Assembly: GCF_900996225.1 (NCBI RefSeq)
Contig: NZ_CAAJGL010000123.1
Span: forward strand, 248,001-312,000
Direction of reading: 5' to 3'
From: Paraburkholderia sp. BCC1884
Lineage (GTDB): Bacteria > Pseudomonadota > Gammaproteobacteria > Burkholderiales > Burkholderiaceae
DNA: 64,000 nt
The notes beneath the pieces were generated by a model. It did not search any database, was not told where the DNA came from, and was given only the letters and a program-made list of their open reading frames with translations. This document shows positions 1-10,159 of the stretch, one piece after another. The position numbers were made by a program, and so were the translations under genes. Each line of letters begins with the position of its first letter. Position 1 is the stretch's first letter.

Positions 1-34
1 CCACGCCGATAGTCGACAGCTTCATATCCGCCCC

Positions 35-2740
35 TTACTCCACCGTTTCGTCTTGAGCATCGGCCGGTTGCTGTTGCTGTTCGCCGGCTGGCTCGAAGGT
101 CACCTCTTTCTTCTCCGCATCGTAACGACACACGACGCGCAAGCCTTCCAACACACTGCCGCCAAGCATCGCTTTCGCCAACTGGTTTTCTACCTGCTGC
201 TGAATTTGCCGACGCAATTCCCGCGCGCCGAATTCCGGACGATAACCTTCCGCGGCCAGATGATCGACAATGGACTCGTCGAAAACCAGATCGACATTCT
301 GACCGCTTGCCATCCGGCTGACGTTTTCGAGTTGCAGGCGCACGATGTGCCGCGTCTCTTCACGGCTCAGCGACTTGAAAAGAATGATGTCGTCGATGCG
401 ATTGATGAACTCCGGTCTGAAATGCTGCCGTAGCACGTTCATCACACCGCCCTGCACCGAGGCTGAACCTCCCTCGCCAAGAAAGCCGGGGCCGGCGCGC
501 TTCTGCCCTGCGATCACATCGGCCCCGAGGTTGCTGGTCGCGATGATCAGCGTATTGCTGAAATCGACGACACGACCCTTGCCGTCAGTCAGCCGGCCGT
601 CGTCGAAAACCTGAAGCAGCACGTTGTACACATCGGGATGCGCCTTCTCGATTTCGTCGAGGAGAATCACACTGTAGGGTTTGCGACGAACGCGTTCCGT
701 CAACTGGCCGCCTTCGTCGTAGCCGACGTAACCCGGCGGCGCTCCAATCAACCGCGCGACCGTGTGTCGTTCCATGTATTCGCTCATGTCGAAGCGCAGC
801 ATCGCGTCTTCGTCGCCGAACACGACTTCTGCCAGCGCCTTCGCCAGTTCCGTCTTGCCTACGCCCGTCGGTCCGAGAAACAGAAAAACCGCCGTCGGAC
901 GATGGCGTGCCTGCAGACCGGCGCGGGAACGACGAATCGCGTCGCTAACGGCGACAACCGCCTCGTCCTGACCGATGACGCGCAGATGCAAGCGCTTTTC
1001 CATATCGAGAAGCCGCTTCTTCTCTTCGGCAGTCAACTGCGCTACCGGAATACCCGTCAGCCTCGCCACGATCTCGGCAACCTCGGTCATGCTCACGTGC
1101 GAGGTATGGGTGCCCACGCTCTGTTGCCACGCAGCTGTCGCATCGCGCAGCGCCTGTTCCCTGGTGGCAATTTCGCTATCGAGCGCGTGCGCCCGGTCGA
1201 ACAGTTTGCGCGACGCGGCGTAATCCTGTTCGCGGCGCAGTTGCCTCAGTTCGGATTCGAACTCGAGTACGGCGGCAGGCCGGGAAGTCGACGAGAGGTT
1301 GACGCGCGCCGCTGCCTGATCGATCAGATCGATCGCCTTATCCGGCAGAAAACGTCCGGTGATATAACGATCCGATAGCTCGGCTGCACCCACGATGGCA
1401 TCGTCCTGAATGGTGACCTTGTGATGGGCCTCGAGTCTGTCGCGCAATCCGCGCAAAATATTGATGGTCTGCACGACGCTCGGCTCGGGAACCAGCACCG
1501 GCTGAAAACGACGCTCAAGGGCCGCATCTTTCTCGATGTACTTCTGATATTCGGCGAGAGTCGTCGCGCCGATCAGATTGAGTTCGCCGCGTGCCATGGG
1601 CGGCTTGATGACATTGGCGATGTCGAGCCCTCCCTCATTGCCGCCCTGCCCCGCGCCCACGATCGTATGAACCTCGTCGACGAACAACACCAGCGAGTCC
1701 TGATGCGCAAGAACTTCGTCGACGACCTTCTTCACGCGTTCCTCGAATTCGCCGCGGTATCTGGCGCCCGCGACCAGCGAATTGACGTTCAATTCGACGA
1801 GTCGCTTGTTGCGCAGTGATTCGGGCACGTCGCCATTGATCATTCTCTGTGCGAGGCCTTCGACAACGGCTGTCTTGCCGACACCCGGTTCGCCGATCAG
1901 CACCGGGTTGTTCTTCCGTCGGCGCGCAAGTACTTCGACCATCGTCTCGATTTCGCTCGAGCGGCCGATCACCGGATCGAGCCGGCCTTCGGTTGCCAGA
2001 GCGGTGAGGTCGCGGCTGTATTTGTCGAGCTCGGGCGTAGGGGAAGGCTGGCGAACTGCCGATGGGTGCTCCTGCGCGCCCGACGCGAGAAGCGTCTGCC
2101 GGCGCAAGGTTTGCCTCTGGATACCCAGTCGCGCAAGCAATTGCCCCGCGAAACTTTCCGGCACCTCACTGAGCCCGATCAGCAGATGCTCTGCCCCAAC
2201 ATAGTTGTGCCCGAGTTGCCTCGATGCCACGAAGGCGCGTTCCAAGGCGCTTTTCAACCGCGGTGACACGCCAATCGGCTCGTTCTCACGAGGCGCGGCT
2301 CCGCCGAGCTTTTCTGCATTGGCATCGACATAGCCGCGCACCTGTTCGGCGTTGACGCCGAGCGCGTTCAAAATGGCCACGACACCGGCGTTTTCGGCCA
2401 GCACATACAAAAGGTGTTCCGTGTCGACCTCGCGACGCCCCCATTGCACGGCAACTTCCGCCGCCCGCTGCAACATTTCGCGAGCAAGCTCGCTGAAATG
2501 CTGCTCGATGCTCACCGAGTCGGTGCCTTCCATCGACTGCTGCGTACCGCCAGTGTCCAGCTCCGACGCCTGAGCGCCGCCAAACAATGCCTCCAGCGGA
2601 GAGATCGCCCGTTGGTGACGAGTGATCTGAGCGTAGTGAAAATCGCAAACATCGAGCACGCGTCGCTGGCCGTTCTGGAGGACGGCGAGTCTGACCGTCG
2701 CGGGCCTTACGCCGCAGATATCGCAAAGCAATCGAGCCAT
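35..2740 (-). CDS. ClpC/ClpA-like AAA+ unfoldase (Clp ATP-binding subunit)
   Basis: A Hsp100 unfoldase of 901 aa, expected to unfold proteins in the cytoplasm for ClpP or to disaggregate them. The order is a short Cys motif (CDIC at 6-9, then C32 and H35) that resembles a zinc ribbon, double Clp-N repeats (about 75-220), a first AAA module (GEPGVGKT, then FVDEVH), a UVR-like coiled segment, a second AAA module (GPTGVGKT, LLDEIEKAHPD) and a ClpB-D2-small domain. An upstream in-frame ATG exists, but the start at 2740 is preceded by GGAG at about 10 bases and begins the conserved MARLLCDIC. A GFL tripeptide lies roughly where ClpC carries its ClpP-docking loop, so ClpP partnership is possible but unproven. 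It is transcribed divergently from the formate dehydrogenase operon. Confidence 0.9.
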   Translation of the reverse strand: MARLLCDICGVRPATVRLAVLQNGQRRVLDVCDFHYAQITRHQRAISPLEALFGGAQASELDTGGTQQSMEGTDSVSIEQHFSELAREMLQRAAEVAVQWGRREVDTEHLLYVLAENAGVVAILNALGVNAEQVRGYVDANAEKLGGAAPRENEPIGVSPRLKSALERAFVASRQLGHNYVGAEHLLIGLSEVPESFAGQLLARLGIQRQTLRRQTLLASGAQEHPSAVRQPSPTPELDKYSRDLTALATEGRLDPVIGRSSEIETMVEVLARRRKNNPVLIGEPGVGKTAVVEGLAQRMINGDVPESLRNKRLVELNVNSLVAGARYRGEFEERVKKVVDEVLAHQDSLVLFVDEVHTIVGAGQGGNEGGLDIANVIKPPMARGELNLIGATTLAEYQKYIEKDAALERRFQPVLVPEPSVVQTINILRGLRDRLEAHHKVTIQDDAIVGAAELSDRYITGRFLPDKAIDLIDQAAARVNLSSTSRPAAVLEFESELRQLRREQDYAASRKLFDRAHALDSEIATREQALRDATAAWQQSVGTHTSHVSMTEVAEIVARLTGIPVAQLTAEEKKRLLDMEKRLHLRVIGQDEAVVAVSDAIRRSRAGLQARHRPTAVFLFLGPTGVGKTELAKALAEVVFGDEDAMLRFDMSEYMERHTVARLIGAPPGYVGYDEGGQLTERVRRKPYSVILLDEIEKAHPDVYNVLLQVFDDGRLTDGKGRVVDFSNTLIIATSNLGADVIAGQKRAGPGFLGEGGSASVQGGVMNVLRQHFRPEFINRIDDIILFKSLSREETRHIVRLQLENVSRMASGQNVDLVFDESIVDHLAAEGYRPEFGARELRRQIQQQVENQLAKAMLGGSVLEGLRVVCRYDAEKKEVTFEPAGEQQQQPADAQDETVE

Positions 2741-3103
2741 GGTCTGGAATCTCCATGCGAGGGCGAAGCGGACAAGCACGTCACGTCACAAGGCTGCGCC
2801 GACGCGGGCGTGCGATGGATAGTCGAATGGCGGACACCACCTACCTTATCGAAACCGGTTATAGCATGGGATGTATTGGCATGCGGTGTAGCGTGTTCGG
2901 ATCGGCAAAATCCACATCGATCACGAAAAACAATGCGGGAGGCTGGCGCCGATGCTCCTTCGAACCCGCAAAAACCGTGCAAACTGGAAATACATGGCGA
3001 TTGAAATCGTTGACGATGAGATTCGACGCGAGAGCCTCTCGCAAGCAAGCTGATATCGAAAAATCATTCTCGATACCGTGCGCTACCCATACGGGGAACA
3101 TCC
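2741..3103. promoter_or_regulatory. Divergent intergenic region clp / formate dehydrogenase
   Basis: This 363-base gap separates two divergently transcribed genes, so it must hold both promoters. I saw no convincing sigma70 or FNR box. One short perfect inverted repeat, ATCGT-TG-ACGAT, lies at 3006-3017, about 90 bases before the fdnG-like start. No gene was recognised in the gap. Confidence 0.4.
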
Positions 3104-6100
3104 ATGGAACGATTGAGCCGTCGTCAGTTCCTCAAGGTCTCTGCTGCAACCTTAGCGGGCTCGAGCGTTGCCCTTCTGGGCTTCTCGTCGAGTGAAGCCG
3201 TCGCTGAGGTTCGCCAATATAAGCTCAGCCGGGCAACCGAGGTTCGCAATACCTGCACGTACTGTTCAGTCGGGTGCGGGGTACTCATGTACGCCCTCGG
3301 CGACAACGCCAAAAACGCCAAGGGCAGCATCATCCACATCGAGGGCGATCCGGACCATCCGGTCAATCGGGGGACGCTGTGCCCAAAGGGCGCCAGCCTG
3401 CTGGATATCGTTCATAGCGATGCCCGGCTCAAGGTTCCGGAGTACCGTGCCCCGGGTACCGACAAGTGGGTACAGATATCGTGGAGTGATGCATTCGACC
3501 GGATCGCAAGGCGCCTGAAGGCCGATCGCGATGCGAATTTCATCCACAAAACTGCCGAAGGCAAGACGGTCAACCGATGGGTCACCACGGGATTTCTCGC
3601 GGCTTCAGCGGCCAGTAACGAGGCCGGCTATCTGACCCACAAGATCGTCCGCAGTATGGGGATGCTCGCATTCGACAATCAGGCGCGCGTCTGACACGGC
3701 CCCACGGTGGCAGGTCTTGCCCCGACGTTCGGCCGCGGTTCGATGACGAATCATTGGGTTGATATCCGTAATGCCGATGTGATTCTGGTGATGGGCGGCA
3801 ACGCAGCCGAGGCACACCCTTGCGGATTCAAATGGGTGACCGAGGCAAAGGCACATCGTAGCGCGCGTCTGATCGTGGTCGATCCGCGCTTTACGCGCAC
3901 CGCGTCTGTTGCCGATTACTACGCGCCTATCCGGACCGGCACCGACATCGCATTTCTGGGCGGGGTGATCAACTATCTGCTCACGACAGACAAGATCCAG
4001 CACGAGTACGTTCGTCACTACACGGACTTCAGCTTTATCGTTCGAGAGGATTTCACGTTCAGCGAGGGACTCTACTCCGGCTACGATCCCGAGCGCCGGA
4101 CCTACGATAAAAGCAGTTGGGACTACGAGTACGGCGAAGACGGCTACGTGAAGACGGATATGACGTTGTCACATCCTCGATGCGTCTATCAACTCATGAA
4201 GGCCCACTATTCCCGATACACACCGGAGATGGTGGAGAAAATCTGCGGCACACCCAAGGCCAGGTTTCTGCACGTGTGCGAACTGCTGGCCAGCACCGCG
4301 GTGCCCAATCGCGCCGGTACGCTTCTGTATGCGCTCGGATGGACACACCACTCGGTCGGCGCGCAAATCATCCGGACCGGCGCGATGGTTCAGCTGCTGT
4401 TGGGCAACATCGGCATCCTGGGCGGCGGCGTCAACGCATTGCGCGGTCATTCGAACATTCAAGGGCTGACCGATCTCGGGTTGTTGAGCGAGATGCTGCC
4501 GGGTTATATGACGCTGCCCACCGAGAACGACCAAGAGTACGACGCGTACATCCAGAAGCATACGTTGAAGCCTTTGCGGCCCAACCAGCTGAGCTATTAC
4601 CAGAACTATCCCGCCTTCTTCGTCAGCCTCATGAAATCGTGGTGGGGTACCGCCGCGACCAGGGAGAACAATTGGGCGTACGACTACCTTCCCAAACCCG
4701 ACAAGCCCTACGACGTCATTCAGAACGTCGAATTGATGACCCAGGGAAAGATGACTGGGTACGTCTGCCAAGGGTTCAACATGATCGCCTCCGCGCCGGA
4801 TAAGGCGAAGGTTTTCGACGGCCTCTGCAAGCTCAAATGGCTGGTCATCATGGACCCGCTGGCGACCGAGACGTCCGAGTTCTGGAAGAACTTCGGGGAG
4901 TACCACGACGCCGATCCGGCCAGGATTCAGACCGAGGTCTTCCGGCTACCGACGACGTGTTTCGCCGAAGAGAGTGGCTCGGTCGTCAGTTCGTCACGCG
5001 TGCTTCAATGGCACTGGAAAGGCGCCGATGCGCCAGGCGAGGCGCTCGGCGACGCTGAGATCATGTCGAATATTTTCACGCGAATTCGTGAAATGTATCG
5101 CAATGAAGGCGGGGCTTTTCCCGATCCCATACTGAACCTGGACTGGAAATATTTCGATCCGGCAAGTCCCACTCCCGAGGAACTGGCCAAGGAATATAAC
5201 GGCGTTGCAGTCAACGACCTGGTCGATCCGAAAGACCCTGAAAAACCGCTCGTGAAATCCGGGGAACAGCTCGCCGGTTTCTCCCAGCTTAAAGACGACG
5301 GTAGTACCGCCAGCGGATGCTGGATCTTCTGCGGCGCGTGGACTGAAGAAGGCAACATGATGGCGCGTCGCGACAATAGCGACCCCGCCGGTATCGGCCA
5401 GTCGTTAGGCTGGGCGTGGGCATGGCCCGACAATCGCCGGATTCTGTATAACCGCGCGTCGTGCGACGTGAACGGTCAGCCCTTCGATCCGTCCCGCAAG
5501 ATCATCCAATGGGACGGCAAGAAGTGGGTCGGCGCCGACGTCCCCGACTACAAGGAAGATGAAGCACCTTCGCTCGGTATGGGGCCGTTCATCATGAACC
5601 CGGAAGGTATCGCACGCTTTTTCGCGCGATCGCAACTGAACGAAGGTCCGTTCCCGGAACACTATGAGCCGTTCGAGACGCCGCTGGGGTTCAACCCGTT
5701 GCATCCGAACAATCCGACCGTGACGAGCAACCCGATAGCCAGAGTGTTCCCATCGGATCGGGCGAAATTCGGCACCGCCGCGGAATATCCGCACACCGCC
5801 ACCACGTATCGGCTGACGGAGCATTTCCACTTCTGGACAAAACACTCGCTTCTGAATGCGATCGTTCAACCCCAGCAATTTGTCGAGATCAGCGAACAAC
5901 TGGCCCTCAAGGTTGGCGTGGTCGCCGGCGATATGGTCAAGGTCTCGTCGAAGCGAGGTCACATCATCGCGGTCGCCGTCGTGACGAAACGGCTCAAACC
6001 GTTGCTGGTCGACGGAAGAAGTGTCGAGACCGTCGGCGTACCGCTTCATTGGGGCTACAAAGGCGTGGCGAAACTCGGCTACCTCGCTAACACGCTCACT

Positions 6101-6172
6101 CCGTCGGTAGGCGATGGCAACACGCAAACCCCCGAATTCAAGTCCTTCCTTGTCAAAGTCGAAAAGGCGTGA
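3104..6172 (+). CDS. fdnG: Formate dehydrogenase major subunit, selenocysteine-containing (TGA at 3692-3694 read as Sec)
   Basis: Catalytic subunit of a membrane-bound respiratory formate dehydrogenase (formate to CO2, electrons to quinone), 1022 aa when TGA codon 197 is read as selenocysteine. The frame continues through 3692-3694 and the junction reads RV-U-HGPTVAGLAPTFGRG, matching the E. coli FdnG/FdoG active site. A twin-arginine signal (RRQFLK, residues 6-11) directs it to the periplasm. The [4Fe-4S] cysteines are C51, C54, C58 and C93, followed by molybdopterin-guanine-dinucleotide domains. The length fits the family (about 1015). A bacterial SECIS hairpin directly follows the TGA. The Fe-S and cytochrome subunits follow. 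The symbol could equally be fdoG. Read naively it would appear as two broken ORFs. Confidence 0.95.
3692..3731 (+). promoter_or_regulatory. SECIS element for selenocysteine insertion
   Basis: The TGA at 3692-3694 is followed by a hairpin: 3706-3712 pairs with 3718-3723 around the apical loop GGTCT (3713-3717), leaving T3708 bulged. Counting the T of TGA as 1, the bulged U is position 17 and the loop G and U are positions 23 and 24. These are the same positions as the SelB-contact bases known from the E. coli fdhF SECIS. It implies SelA/B/C/D are encoded elsewhere in the genome. Confidence 0.9.
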
Positions 6173-6181
6173 GGCGAGACC

Positions 6182-7105
6182 ATGTCATTACAATCTCTAG
6201 ATATCAGACGCCTGTCCGCCACGACGGTTCTCCCACCGGGGGATCGTCGTCCGGTCACCGGCACGGTTGCCAAGTTAATCGATGTGACGAAATGCATCGG
6301 TTGCAAGGCATGCCAGACGGCCTGCATGGAATGGAACGATCTGCGAGACGAAGTCGGCGACAACATCGGCGTATATGACAACCCTCGAGACTTAACCGAG
6401 CACTCGTGGACCGTCATGCGTTTTACAGAATACGAGAACCCTGAAGGCGATCTCGAATGGCTGATCCGCAAAGACGGATGCATGCATTGCGAAGATCCGG
6501 GCTGCCTGAAATCCTGTCCGTCGCCTGGCGCGATCGTCCAGTACACCAACGGCATCGTCGACTTTCACGAGGAAAACTGTATTGGATGCGGCTATTGCAT
6601 AGCTGGCTGCCCGTTCAATATTCCGCGCATGTCGAAAAAAGAGCATCGCGTTTATAAATGCACGTTGTGCTCGGACCGCGTCGCCGTCGGGCAAGAGCCG
6701 GCGTGTGCAAAGACGTGTCCAACCGGCGCGATCATGTTCGGCACCAAGGAAGACATGAAGCAGCAGGCGGCCGACCGCATCGTGGATCTGAAGGAGCGGG
6801 GCTTTCAGAACGCCGGACTGTACGACCCCGCCGCCGTTGGCGGAACGCATGTCATGTACGTTCTGCATCACGCTGACCAGCCGTCGCTTTATCACGGCTT
6901 GCCGGACCACCCGCGAATCAGCCCGATGGTGGAACTCTGGAAAGGCATTGCGAAACCGATAGCGTTGGCTATTCTTTTCCTTACCGCGATTGTCACTTTC
7001 TTCCACTACATCCGGATCGGACCTAACCAGGTGCACGCATCCGACGAAGAAGCCGCGCGTGCCGACATGGAAGCCTACAGGGAGAACCCCGATGAGCACC
7101 GGTAA
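6182..7105 (+). CDS. fdnH: Formate dehydrogenase iron-sulfur (beta) subunit
   Basis: Electron-transfer subunit of 307 aa linking the Sec/Mo subunit to cytochrome b. Four ferredoxin-type cysteine clusters are visible: CIGCKACQTAC, CMHCEDPGCLKSC, CIGCGYCIAGC and CTLC...CAKTC. A single C-terminal hydrophobic helix (ALAILFLTAIVTFF, about 260-280) would anchor it in the inner membrane from the periplasmic side, as in FdnH. The start lies 9 bases after the major-subunit stop. Its end overlaps the start of the cytochrome gene by 14 bases, indicating one transcription unit. fdoH is an equally fair symbol. Confidence 0.95.
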   Translation: MSLQSLDIRRLSATTVLPPGDRRPVTGTVAKLIDVTKCIGCKACQTACMEWNDLRDEVGDNIGVYDNPRDLTEHSWTVMRFTEYENPEGDLEWLIRKDGCMHCEDPGCLKSCPSPGAIVQYTNGIVDFHEENCIGCGYCIAGCPFNIPRMSKKEHRVYKCTLCSDRVAVGQEPACAKTCPTGAIMFGTKEDMKQQAADRIVDLKERGFQNAGLYDPAAVGGTHVMYVLHHADQPSLYHGLPDHPRISPMVELWKGIAKPIALAILFLTAIVTFFHYIRIGPNQVHASDEEAARADMEAYRENPDEHR

Positions 7106-7742
7106 CGATGAACATCGCAATCTGATCGAGCGCTACAACGCGAACGAGCGGACGATACACTGGGTCACGGCGATCAGCTTCGTGATGCTGGCCTTATCCG
7201 GCCTCGCGATGTTTCATCCCGCGATGTTCTGGCTATCGGCGTTATTCGGCGGTGGTCAGTGGATGAGAGTCTTGCATCCGTTCATCGGGTTGGTCATGTT
7301 CTGTGGTTTCTCCGGCCTCGCGCTGCGGTACTGGCACCACAATCTGATCGACATGGACGACATCAAGTGGCTCATGCACATTCTCGATATTCTCAACAAT
7401 CGCGAAGAAGGTGTGCCCGAAGTCAGCCGATACAACGCCGGCCAGAAAATGCTGTTCTGGACACTGCTGCCTTGCATGATGGTGTTGCTCGCATCGGGCG
7501 TAGTGATATGGCGGCGCTACTTTTCCGGCTATTTCCCGATTGACGTGATCCGGCTAGCGGCACTCGCCCACGCGGCCACCGCGTTTGTTCTGATCGCTGC
7601 CATCATGGTTCACATCTACGCCGGCATCTGGATTCAGGGAACCCTCGGCGCCATGCTGCACGGCTATGTAACACCTGGGTGGGCAAGAAAACACCACCCG
7701 AAATGGTTTCGCTCGCTGCTGAAGTCGCGCGATCCGCACTGA
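7092..7742 (+). CDS. fdnI: Formate dehydrogenase cytochrome b556 (gamma) subunit
   Basis: Inner-membrane diheme cytochrome b of 216 aa that passes electrons from the beta subunit to the quinone pool. Four hydrophobic segments are visible, with histidines typical of FdnI near the first helix (ERTIHWVTA), in the second (HPFIGLVMF) and in the last (ALAHAATAFVLIAAIMVHIYAG). A longer upstream frame exists, but ATG 7092 is preceded by GGAG at 7 bases and starts the FdnI-like MSTGNDEHRN. It overlaps the beta gene and is the last gene of the operon. No fdhE or fdhD follows. Confidence 0.93.
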   Translation: MSTGNDEHRNLIERYNANERTIHWVTAISFVMLALSGLAMFHPAMFWLSALFGGGQWMRVLHPFIGLVMFCGFSGLALRYWHHNLIDMDDIKWLMHILDILNNREEGVPEVSRYNAGQKMLFWTLLPCMMVLLASGVVIWRRYFSGYFPIDVIRLAALAHAATAFVLIAAIMVHIYAGIWIQGTLGAMLHGYVTPGWARKHHPKWFRSLLKSRDPH

Positions 7743-7748
7743 CAATGT

Positions 7749-7771
7749 GTGCGCACGAAGGACGTGCGCAC
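7749..7771. terminator. Hairpin between convergent fdnI and SDR gene
   Basis: A perfect 9-bp stem, GTGCGCACG (7749-7757) pairing with CGTGCGCAC (7763-7771) around loop AAGGA, lies in the 36-base gap between convergent genes. There is no strong T-run on either side, so it may be a weak or bidirectional terminator. Confidence 0.6.
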
Positions 7772-7778
7772 CTTAACG

Positions 7779-8621
7779 CTACACCGGAATATCTTCACCG
7801 GCGTTCGGGTAGCGCGGATACCAATTGTCTTTGACGCCAAGGGTGCGCACGTCGAACTCAACGTCGTTTTTGTAGCGTGGCGCATAGGTCGCGAATGCGG
7901 CCTCGATCTCTCGCCAACGCGCCTGCATACGCACGAGGTTAAAGGCGTGAGACACGATATAAAACTTGCCCGCAAGAATCTGCTTCATGACCAGTGCCGC
8001 ATACTTGTCCGTCGCCATCCCTTCCTGAGTTTCCTTCGCCAGTTCAGACAGCACGAGACCCGGACAGATCAGCGCCACATCGATATGGGGCGGCACTTCT
8101 TCGCGTAGAGCGACCGTCATGGCCAGCACGCCGTGCTTACTGACGACGTAGCCGGCACCTTCGGGAATGGCATTGAAGAAGGAGTTTTCCGATCCGATGT
8201 TATAGATCGCCGCCGGGGTTCCTTGCGCAACGAAGCGCTTCCCGAACACCGAGACCCCGTTCCACACGCCGAACAGGTTGACGTTCAGGACCTTCTGCAC
8301 GTCTTCAGGCGTGGCGTCGATGACGGTCGAGGGAATCGGCCCCACGCCCGCATTGTTGACGATCACGTCGACGCGTCCCAACTTGTCCCACGCGAAATTT
8401 GCCAGCGCTTCGACCTGATCCCGATGCGTCACGTCGCATTCGAAAATCTCGACCTGCGCGGCATCCTCACGCAACGCTTTGGCGGCCTCCTCAAGACGAT
8501 CGAGCTGAATACCGGCCAGAACCAGATGCGCGCCCTGTTGTGCAAATTGCTTTGCCAGTGCAAAACCGATGCCCGTGGCACCGCCTGTGATGACTACCAC
8601 CTTGCCGTTGAAATCCTGCAT
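7779..8621 (-). CDS. SDR-family NAD(P)-dependent oxidoreductase
   Basis: Short-chain dehydrogenase of 280 aa. The Rossmann motif is TGGATGIG near residue 12, the structural NNAG motif follows near 85, and the catalytic Ser and YxxxK appear as SENSFF...GYVVSKHG. The substrate cannot be read from the sequence. The C-terminal stretch (HAFNLVRMQARWREIEAAF) resembles uncharacterised proteobacterial SDRs. A longer upstream frame is available, but ATG 8621 is preceded by GAGAGGG and begins with the expected first beta strand (MQDFNGKVVVITGG). It is convergent with the formate dehydrogenase operon. Confidence 0.88.
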   Translation of the reverse strand: MQDFNGKVVVITGGATGIGFALAKQFAQQGAHLVLAGIQLDRLEEAAKALREDAAQVEIFECDVTHRDQVEALANFAWDKLGRVDVIVNNAGVGPIPSTVIDATPEDVQKVLNVNLFGVWNGVSVFGKRFVAQGTPAAIYNIGSENSFFNAIPEGAGYVVSKHGVLAMTVALREEVPPHIDVALICPGLVLSELAKETQEGMATDKYAALVMKQILAGKFYIVSHAFNLVRMQARWREIEAAFATYAPRYKNDVEFDVRTLGVKDNWYPRYPNAGEDIPV

Positions 8622-8894
8622 GACGACCCTCTCGAATGAGACCCATTGAATCCACGCGAACCCACATCGCACAGGGCCGACCTTATTCGACTTCACGGAA
8701 CACTGCCCGTGCCAGTGCGCGTGGGAAAAACCTGCAGAACAGTAAGATGGAGGTATCCCTAAGGGGAGCGTGCGAATAGATAAATAGCGGTGTTTCCTGA
8801 GAACATCGATTCAGTTCGACGAGTCAAAATAAGCTGACGGCTGCGTCCAGGTGCTGTCGTCTTCTTCGGTGATTGAACACAACTACGTGACCCT

Positions 8895-10142
8895 ATGTTC
8901 GAACGCAGCCGCTATACGCTTGACCAGATCGATCCGGACCTGGAGGCCGCAATCCGGAAGGAGGACCGGCGTCAGGAGGATCACATCGAATTGATCGCGT
9001 CCGAGAATTACACGTCGCCAGCCGTCATGGCGGCACAAGGCTCGCAGCTCACCAACAAGTATGCCGAGGGCTATCCCGGCAAGCGCTATTACGGCGGCTG
9101 CGAATACGTCGACGTGATAGAACAGCTGGCGATCGATCGCGTCAAAGAACTCTTCCACGCCGAAGCGGCCAACGTTCAACCTCACTCGGGATCGCAGGCC
9201 AACGAAGGGGTGTTCTTCGCCATGCTCAACCCGGGCGACACCATCATGGGTATGAGTCTCGCCGAAGGCGGACACCTGACTCATGGCATGCCGCTGAACA
9301 TCAGCGGCAAGTGGTTCAACCCGATCAGCTACGGTCTGAACGCCGAGGAAGATATCGACTATGTCGGCCTCGAAAGGCTGGCCCACGAGAAGAGGCCGAA
9401 ACTCATCATTGCGGGTGCGTCTGCATTCTCGCTACGGATCGACTTCGAGCGAATCGCGCGCGTGGCCAAAGACGTTGGTGCTTACTTTCTGGCCGATGTA
9501 GCCCATTACGCGGGTCTGATCGTCGCAGGCGAGTATCCGAGTCCTTTGCCTCATGCCGACTTCGTGACCACCACGACGCACAAGACACTGCGCGGCCCGC
9601 GCGGCGGCGTGATCTTGATGAAGTCCGAGCACGCGAAGGCCATCAACTCAGCGATTTTCCCCGGCATTCAGGGAGGCTCGCTGATGCATGTCGTCGCTGC
9701 AAAAGCGGTCGCTTTCAAAGAAGCCGCGTCGCCTGATTTCAAGGCGTATCAGCGACAGGTCGTCAAGAATGCGGCCGTGATGGCGGAAACGCTGGTCGCG
9801 CGCGGATTGCGTATCGTCTCGGGCCGCACGGAAAGCCACGTGATGCTGGTCGATCTGCGCGCGAAGAATATCTCAGGCAAGGCGGCCGAAAGCCTCCTCG
9901 GCGAAGCGAACATTACCGTCAACAAGAACGCGATTCCCAATGATCCGGAGAAGCCGTTCGTCACGTCGGGCATCCGCCTCGGCTCGCCTGCGGTGACCAC
10001 CCGCGGCTTTCGAGAGGAAGAAGTCCGTCTGACGGCAAACCTGATCGCCGACCTGCTGGACGACCCGCAAGACACAGCCAGAATCGCGGCGGCTCGCCAG
10101 GAGGTCATTGCATTGACGCGACGCTTTCCGGTTTATGGTTGA
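8895..10142 (+). CDS. glyA: Serine hydroxymethyltransferase
   Basis: PLP enzyme of 415 aa, the normal family length, converting serine and tetrahydrofolate to glycine and 5,10-methylene-THF in the cytosol. Recognisable elements are the N-terminal HIELIASENYTSPAVM, the EGYPGKRYYGGCEYVD stretch, DVAHYAGLI, the PLP-lysine motif TTTHKTLRGPRGG and the C-terminal TSGIRLGSPAVTTRG. The Shine-Dalgarno before ATG 8895 is weak. It stands alone in its orientation between an SDR gene and the MscS gene. Burkholderiaceae often carry a second glyA outside chromosome 1, and this may be that copy. Confidence 0.95.
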   Translation: MFERSRYTLDQIDPDLEAAIRKEDRRQEDHIELIASENYTSPAVMAAQGSQLTNKYAEGYPGKRYYGGCEYVDVIEQLAIDRVKELFHAEAANVQPHSGSQANEGVFFAMLNPGDTIMGMSLAEGGHLTHGMPLNISGKWFNPISYGLNAEEDIDYVGLERLAHEKRPKLIIAGASAFSLRIDFERIARVAKDVGAYFLADVAHYAGLIVAGEYPSPLPHADFVTTTTHKTLRGPRGGVILMKSEHAKAINSAIFPGIQGGSLMHVVAAKAVAFKEAASPDFKAYQRQVVKNAAVMAETLVARGLRIVSGRTESHVMLVDLRAKNISGKAAESLLGEANITVNKNAIPNDPEKPFVTSGIRLGSPAVTTRGFREEEVRLTANLIADLLDDPQDTARIAAARQEVIALTRRFPVYG

Positions 10143-10159
10143 ACCCGGTATCCGCCAAC

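Noticed and set aside
3104..3694. Separate 196-aa truncated formate dehydrogenase followed by a second gene at 3707.
   Set aside because: Same frame, continuous homology across TGA and a SECIS hairpin show a single selenoprotein gene.
8622..8894. Possible glycine riboswitch or other leader RNA before glyA.
   Set aside because: No paired aptamer cores or recognisable consensus could be seen in this 273-base gap.
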